Below are positions 62,201 through 64,000 of a stretch of DNA of 64,000 bases, one piece after another. The position numbers were made by a program, and so were the translations under genes. The DNA comes from Ifrita kowaldi (taxonomy: Eukaryota > Chordata > Aves > Passeriformes > Cinclosomatidae). How positions within the stretch are numbered: the first letter of the stretch is position 1; every line of letters starts with the position of its first letter. The stretch lies in the NCBI GenBank assembly GCA_013398055.1, contig VZRS01008252.1, forward strand, positions 227,626 to 291,625, given 5' to 3'. The notes below the pieces were generated by a model. It did not search any database. It was not told where the DNA came from and saw only the letters and a program-made list of their open reading frames with translations.

Positions 62201-64000
62201 AGTTTTACAGCTAATGCTTTAATACCCTTTATTTGCCTTCCCTGCCACACATAACCTGCCTGCTGACAAAAACTCCTGAGTGGGAGCTCAAGATACTTGA
62301 AGATCACTGCAGTGTATTTTTAACAAAATAAGTGGTTGATTAGGTGAAGTAAATAAGATTAGTGTGAATTATGAATTTCAAGGCCAGAAAAGAGTAGTCA
62401 AAAGGAAACTATTATGCATTTTGGATACAATATAATTGAACAGTTTTCTTGTATTCACTAAAAAAATGATAAATGCAGGATTGTGTCACTCCTCTGGCCA
62501 AACTAATCTGGAACTAATTGAACAAGGTTTCAAGCAGGGAATTCACAGTCTGAAAAATAATACAGAGGAATACAGAACAATGCTTTTAGCCATCAGACAG
62601 TGAAATTCCAGGACTCCTACTGATAGGGATGCTTCAAGTTTGTAACATTATGCTGATCCCACATAAATAACATTATAGCTTTAATGTGTGTGATTTACAA
62701 AGAAAACTGGCCTTGCCTTTTCCTCCATGCATCTGACAAACTCTCCTTGTTTGGAATGTCCCACAGGCTGCTTTTTCACTTCACTTCTTTTTTCCATACG
62801 GGATTCAAACACATCTGGATTGGACCTGAATTGGGAAAGGGACTATTAACAGTACAACAGAACAACAGAACAGCTCGAGTTGGAAGGGACCCATAAGGAT
62901 CATCCAAGTCCAACTCCCTGCTCCTTGTCCAACTGGACATAAATTCACATAACTAAAACATTCCAGTTTGCTTTTAAATAATCTTAAGTCTTTAATTATG
63001 ACAATAAACAGGAAAAATAAATGCAGAGTTAAGAAACTGTGAAAGCTGTTGCACAATATCTCCTACGACCCAAGGCTTTGGATTTGTTTGTGGCACTGGA
63101 TTCCAACAAGACCGGGTTGGATGGGGCTCTGAGCAACCTGTCATAATGGAAATTGTCCCTGCCCATAGCAGGAGCATTGGAACCAGTTGATCTCTAAGGT
63201 GTTTTCCAACCCAAGGCATTCCATGGTTCTGTGAGTGTCTATGAAATCTTTTGCTTCATTTATTTCTACTGCTAAGTAAGGTGACCTACCTTTATCAAGA
63301 TAATCCGAAACCATGATTCCTCTCTGGGCTGTTCTGTGGCCTTGCCAGCAGATGGACTTACACCTAAAATAAGACCGACTTCTGCCTACTCTTTTCTGTT
63401 CAAATCCTCCTTTATAATACAACAAAAGACTAGAAGTTGGAATACTCTTTGCCTGCTCCAGTGGTTTCCAAAGGTGGAGAGCAGTGCTGGGTGATTAACA
63501 CCATTTAGCCTTTTAAAATGTTTACTATGATACTGATTCACGTTCTTAATTTAAAATTTTAATTTCATCTTCGCAAAACTATTTCTTATCAAGCTGGCCA
63601 CGTTGGGAGACGACCCCCACTGCCCTGGTGCCGACCACATGTGAATGTCAGGGCAACTGGCCTAAACTAATCAAGCTTCCCATGAGGGCGAAAAGCTAAA
63701 ACAGAACGACACCTCTCCTTCAAGGAAGAGCTCCCTCCGCACGCCCTTTTCCCAAAACACAGCCCGCCCACCCCCTTCCTGTGCCGCCTCCCTCAGGGCC
63801 CACCTCCGCAGCTCCTGGATCTTGTGCCGGTACTTCCCGTAGAAGGGGTTCTCTTCCAGCGCCGCCTCTCCCGCTCCCGCTCCCGTTCCCGCTGCCGGCC
63901 CTAGCACCCCCCGTGCCGGCGGTGCCAGCAGCCCGAGCGGCCGGAGCGCAGCGCGGCTCCGCAGGGCCGCCCCCAGCCCCCAGCCCTGGCACAGCGGGCC
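56056..64000 (-). CDS. ATPAF1: ATP synthase mitochondrial F1 complex assembly factor 1, 5'-partial, 9 exons
   Basis: ATPAF1 (ortholog of yeast Atp11) is a mitochondrial matrix chaperone that binds free F1 beta subunit during assembly of the ATP synthase catalytic head. Exons 64000-63804, 62825-62717, 62178-62128, 61423-61361, 60711-60661, 58872-58825, 57924-57829, 57252-57145 and 56250-56056 join in frame to 305 residues and a TAG. The visible N terminus is Arg/Ala/Leu/Gly-rich (ALRSRAALRPLGLLAPPARG), as in a transit peptide, then ENPFYGKYRHKIQELRR. The Atp11 domain follows, with [69 protein letters not shown] and FKYMSVIAELEQSGL. From the human length (328) about 20 N-terminal residues, with the start codon, lie past the right edge. 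Intron 2 uses a GC donor. The C-terminal tail after GLG is divergent. Confidence 0.97.
57145..57252 (-). CDS. ATPAF1: ATPAF1 exon 8
   Basis: Residues 206-241, 36 codons, phase 0. Acceptor ctccttcag|ACCC, donor TTCTTG|gtaaga. Encodes SQLVLYHYPDLQKEKGIVLM and TAEMDSKFL. Confidence 0.97.
57829..57924 (-). CDS. ATPAF1: ATPAF1 exon 7
   Basis: Residues 174-205, 32 codons, phase 0. Acceptor gtctctgcag|TTTC, donor CAG|gtgagtg. Encodes [20 protein letters not shown] and TELHFTSLINVQ. Confidence 0.97.
58825..58872 (-). CDS. ATPAF1: ATPAF1 exon 6
   Basis: Residues 158-173, ADKFDLIWKRAQNCPS, 16 codons, phase 0. Acceptor ccccaaag|GCAGAC, donor TCG|gtacgt. A second AG four bases downstream (gcag) would break the frame and is rejected. 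Confidence 0.93.
60661..60711 (-). CDS. ATPAF1: ATPAF1 exon 5
   Basis: Residues 141-157, [17 protein letters not shown], 17 codons, phase 0. Acceptor tttcctacag|ATTTGG, donor CCT|gtaagt. Confidence 0.96.
61017..61032. repeat. (GGT)5 short microsatellite
   Basis: Five ggt units after a T-rich run, in ATPAF1 intron 4. Confidence 0.8.
61361..61423 (-). CDS. ATPAF1: ATPAF1 exon 4
   Basis: Residues 120-140, 21 codons, phase 0. Acceptor ctcttgcag|ACAC, donor CAG|gtgatg. Encodes [20 protein letters not shown]. Confidence 0.97.
62128..62178 (-). CDS. ATPAF1: ATPAF1 exon 3
   Basis: Residues 103-119, AEGLGSKTSKGGFTKDK, 17 codons, phase 0. Acceptor ttcttgcag|GCAGAAG, donor AAG|gtgagg. GFTKDK matches the human protein. 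Confidence 0.95.
62717..62825 (-). CDS. ATPAF1: ATPAF1 exon 2, GC donor
   Basis: First base completes Arg66, then residues 67-102: SNPDVFESRMEKRSEVKKQP followed by VGHSKQGEFVRCMEEK. Acceptor cccaattcag|GTCC. The donor is GAAAAG|gcaagg, a GC-AG intron; no GT is available at the position the frame requires. A downstream cag in this exon (before ATGTG) gives the wrong phase and is rejected. Confidence 0.93.
62850..62935 (-). mobile_element. CR1 LINE 3' end fragment next to ATPAF1 exon 2
   Basis: cagctcgagttggaagggac, then ggatcatccaagtccaactc, is the reverse complement of the CR1 3' end. It begins about 25 bases upstream of the exon 2 acceptor, in the same sense as ATPAF1. Confidence 0.85.
63110..63236 (+). 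mobile_element. CR1 LINE 3' end fragment, antisense to ATPAF1
   Basis: gggttggatggggctctgag, tgtccctgcccatagcagga and the end ccaacccaaggcattccatg form a classic CR1 3' block in plus orientation. 5'-truncated. Confidence 0.88.
63804..64000 (-). CDS. ATPAF1: ATPAF1 exon 1, 5'-truncated by the window edge
   Basis: 65 visible codons plus two bases; donor CTGCGGAG|gtgggc. The start codon is not in the window. An Arg-rich, acid-free leader typical of mitochondrial import is followed by a Gly/Ala-rich linker (residues 33-47) and ENPFYGKYRHKIQELR. Confidence 0.94.

Larger units (their letters stand above)
56251..63803 (-). other. ATPAF1: ATPAF1 introns 1 to 8
   Basis: Introns are 62826-63803, 62179-62716, 61424-62127, 60712-61360, 58873-60660, 57925-58824, 57253-57828 and 56251-57144. 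Intron 1 holds two CR1 fragments in opposite orientation. Intron 4 holds a short TGG repeat at 61017-61032. No RNA gene or second gene is seen. Confidence 0.9.

Noticed and set aside
63720..63992. 90-codon minus-strand frame rich in Gly and Ala at the right edge
   Set aside because: Out of frame with ATPAF1; the neighbouring frame gives ENPFYGKYRHK and joins exon 2 in phase.
1..64000. Search for tRNA genes, CRISPR arrays, bacterial operons, integrated viral genomes or a novel multi-gene system
   Set aside because: None seen. All recognised content is three vertebrate genes, introns, CR1 fragments and simple repeats.

Overview
The window is vertebrate nuclear DNA, almost certainly from a bird. 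Evidence for a bird is that every dispersed repeat I can recognise is a chicken-repeat-1 (CR1) LINE fragment, usually a 5'-truncated 3' end, and that the encoded proteins are close to mammalian orthologs with small introns and a compact layout. I cannot name the species.

Three protein-coding genes lie in a row, all on the minus strand, so they read from the right end of the window to the left. From right to left they are ATPAF1 (64000 to about 55.74 kb; its first codons lie beyond the right edge), MOB3C (5' exon possibly near 49.83 kb, coding 42124 to 28914) and MKNK1 (promoter near 19.2 kb, coding from 12643; its last exon or exons lie beyond the left edge). From memory, human 1p33 has the same order and orientation, so this is a conserved synteny block. 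I rebuilt 21 coding exons (9 MKNK1, 3 MOB3C, 9 ATPAF1) by reading splice sites and checking that the frame carries across each junction. MOB3C is complete at 216 codons plus stop. MKNK1 gives 322 residues from the start codon. ATPAF1 gives 305 residues up to its stop.

Layout: 1-12.6 kb MKNK1 kinase exons in AT-rich introns; 12.6-19.2 kb MKNK1 intron 1; 18.95-19.45 kb CpG-rich MKNK1 promoter with a 17-base N gap; 19.5-27.4 kb intergenic, with a CR1 remnant and a 153-bp tandem duplication; 27.4-42.2 kb MOB3C coding exons, introns and 3'UTR; 42.2-50.1 kb GC-richer DNA, probably MOB3C intron 1 and promoter, with an exact 240-bp duplication joined by one N; 50.1-55.7 kb intergenic; 55.7-64.0 kb ATPAF1.

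The three genes do not form a pathway: MKNK1 is a kinase acting on eIF4E, MOB3C a MOB-family adaptor, ATPAF1 a mitochondrial F1-ATPase assembly chaperone. I found no RNA genes, CRISPR arrays, integrated viruses or undescribed system. The points most worth a second look are a GC-AG intron in ATPAF1, an inverted CR1 pair beside ATPAF1 exon 2, a predicted start-overlapping upstream ORF in MKNK1, a 30-nt terminal coding exon in MOB3C, and two duplications that look like assembly joins.
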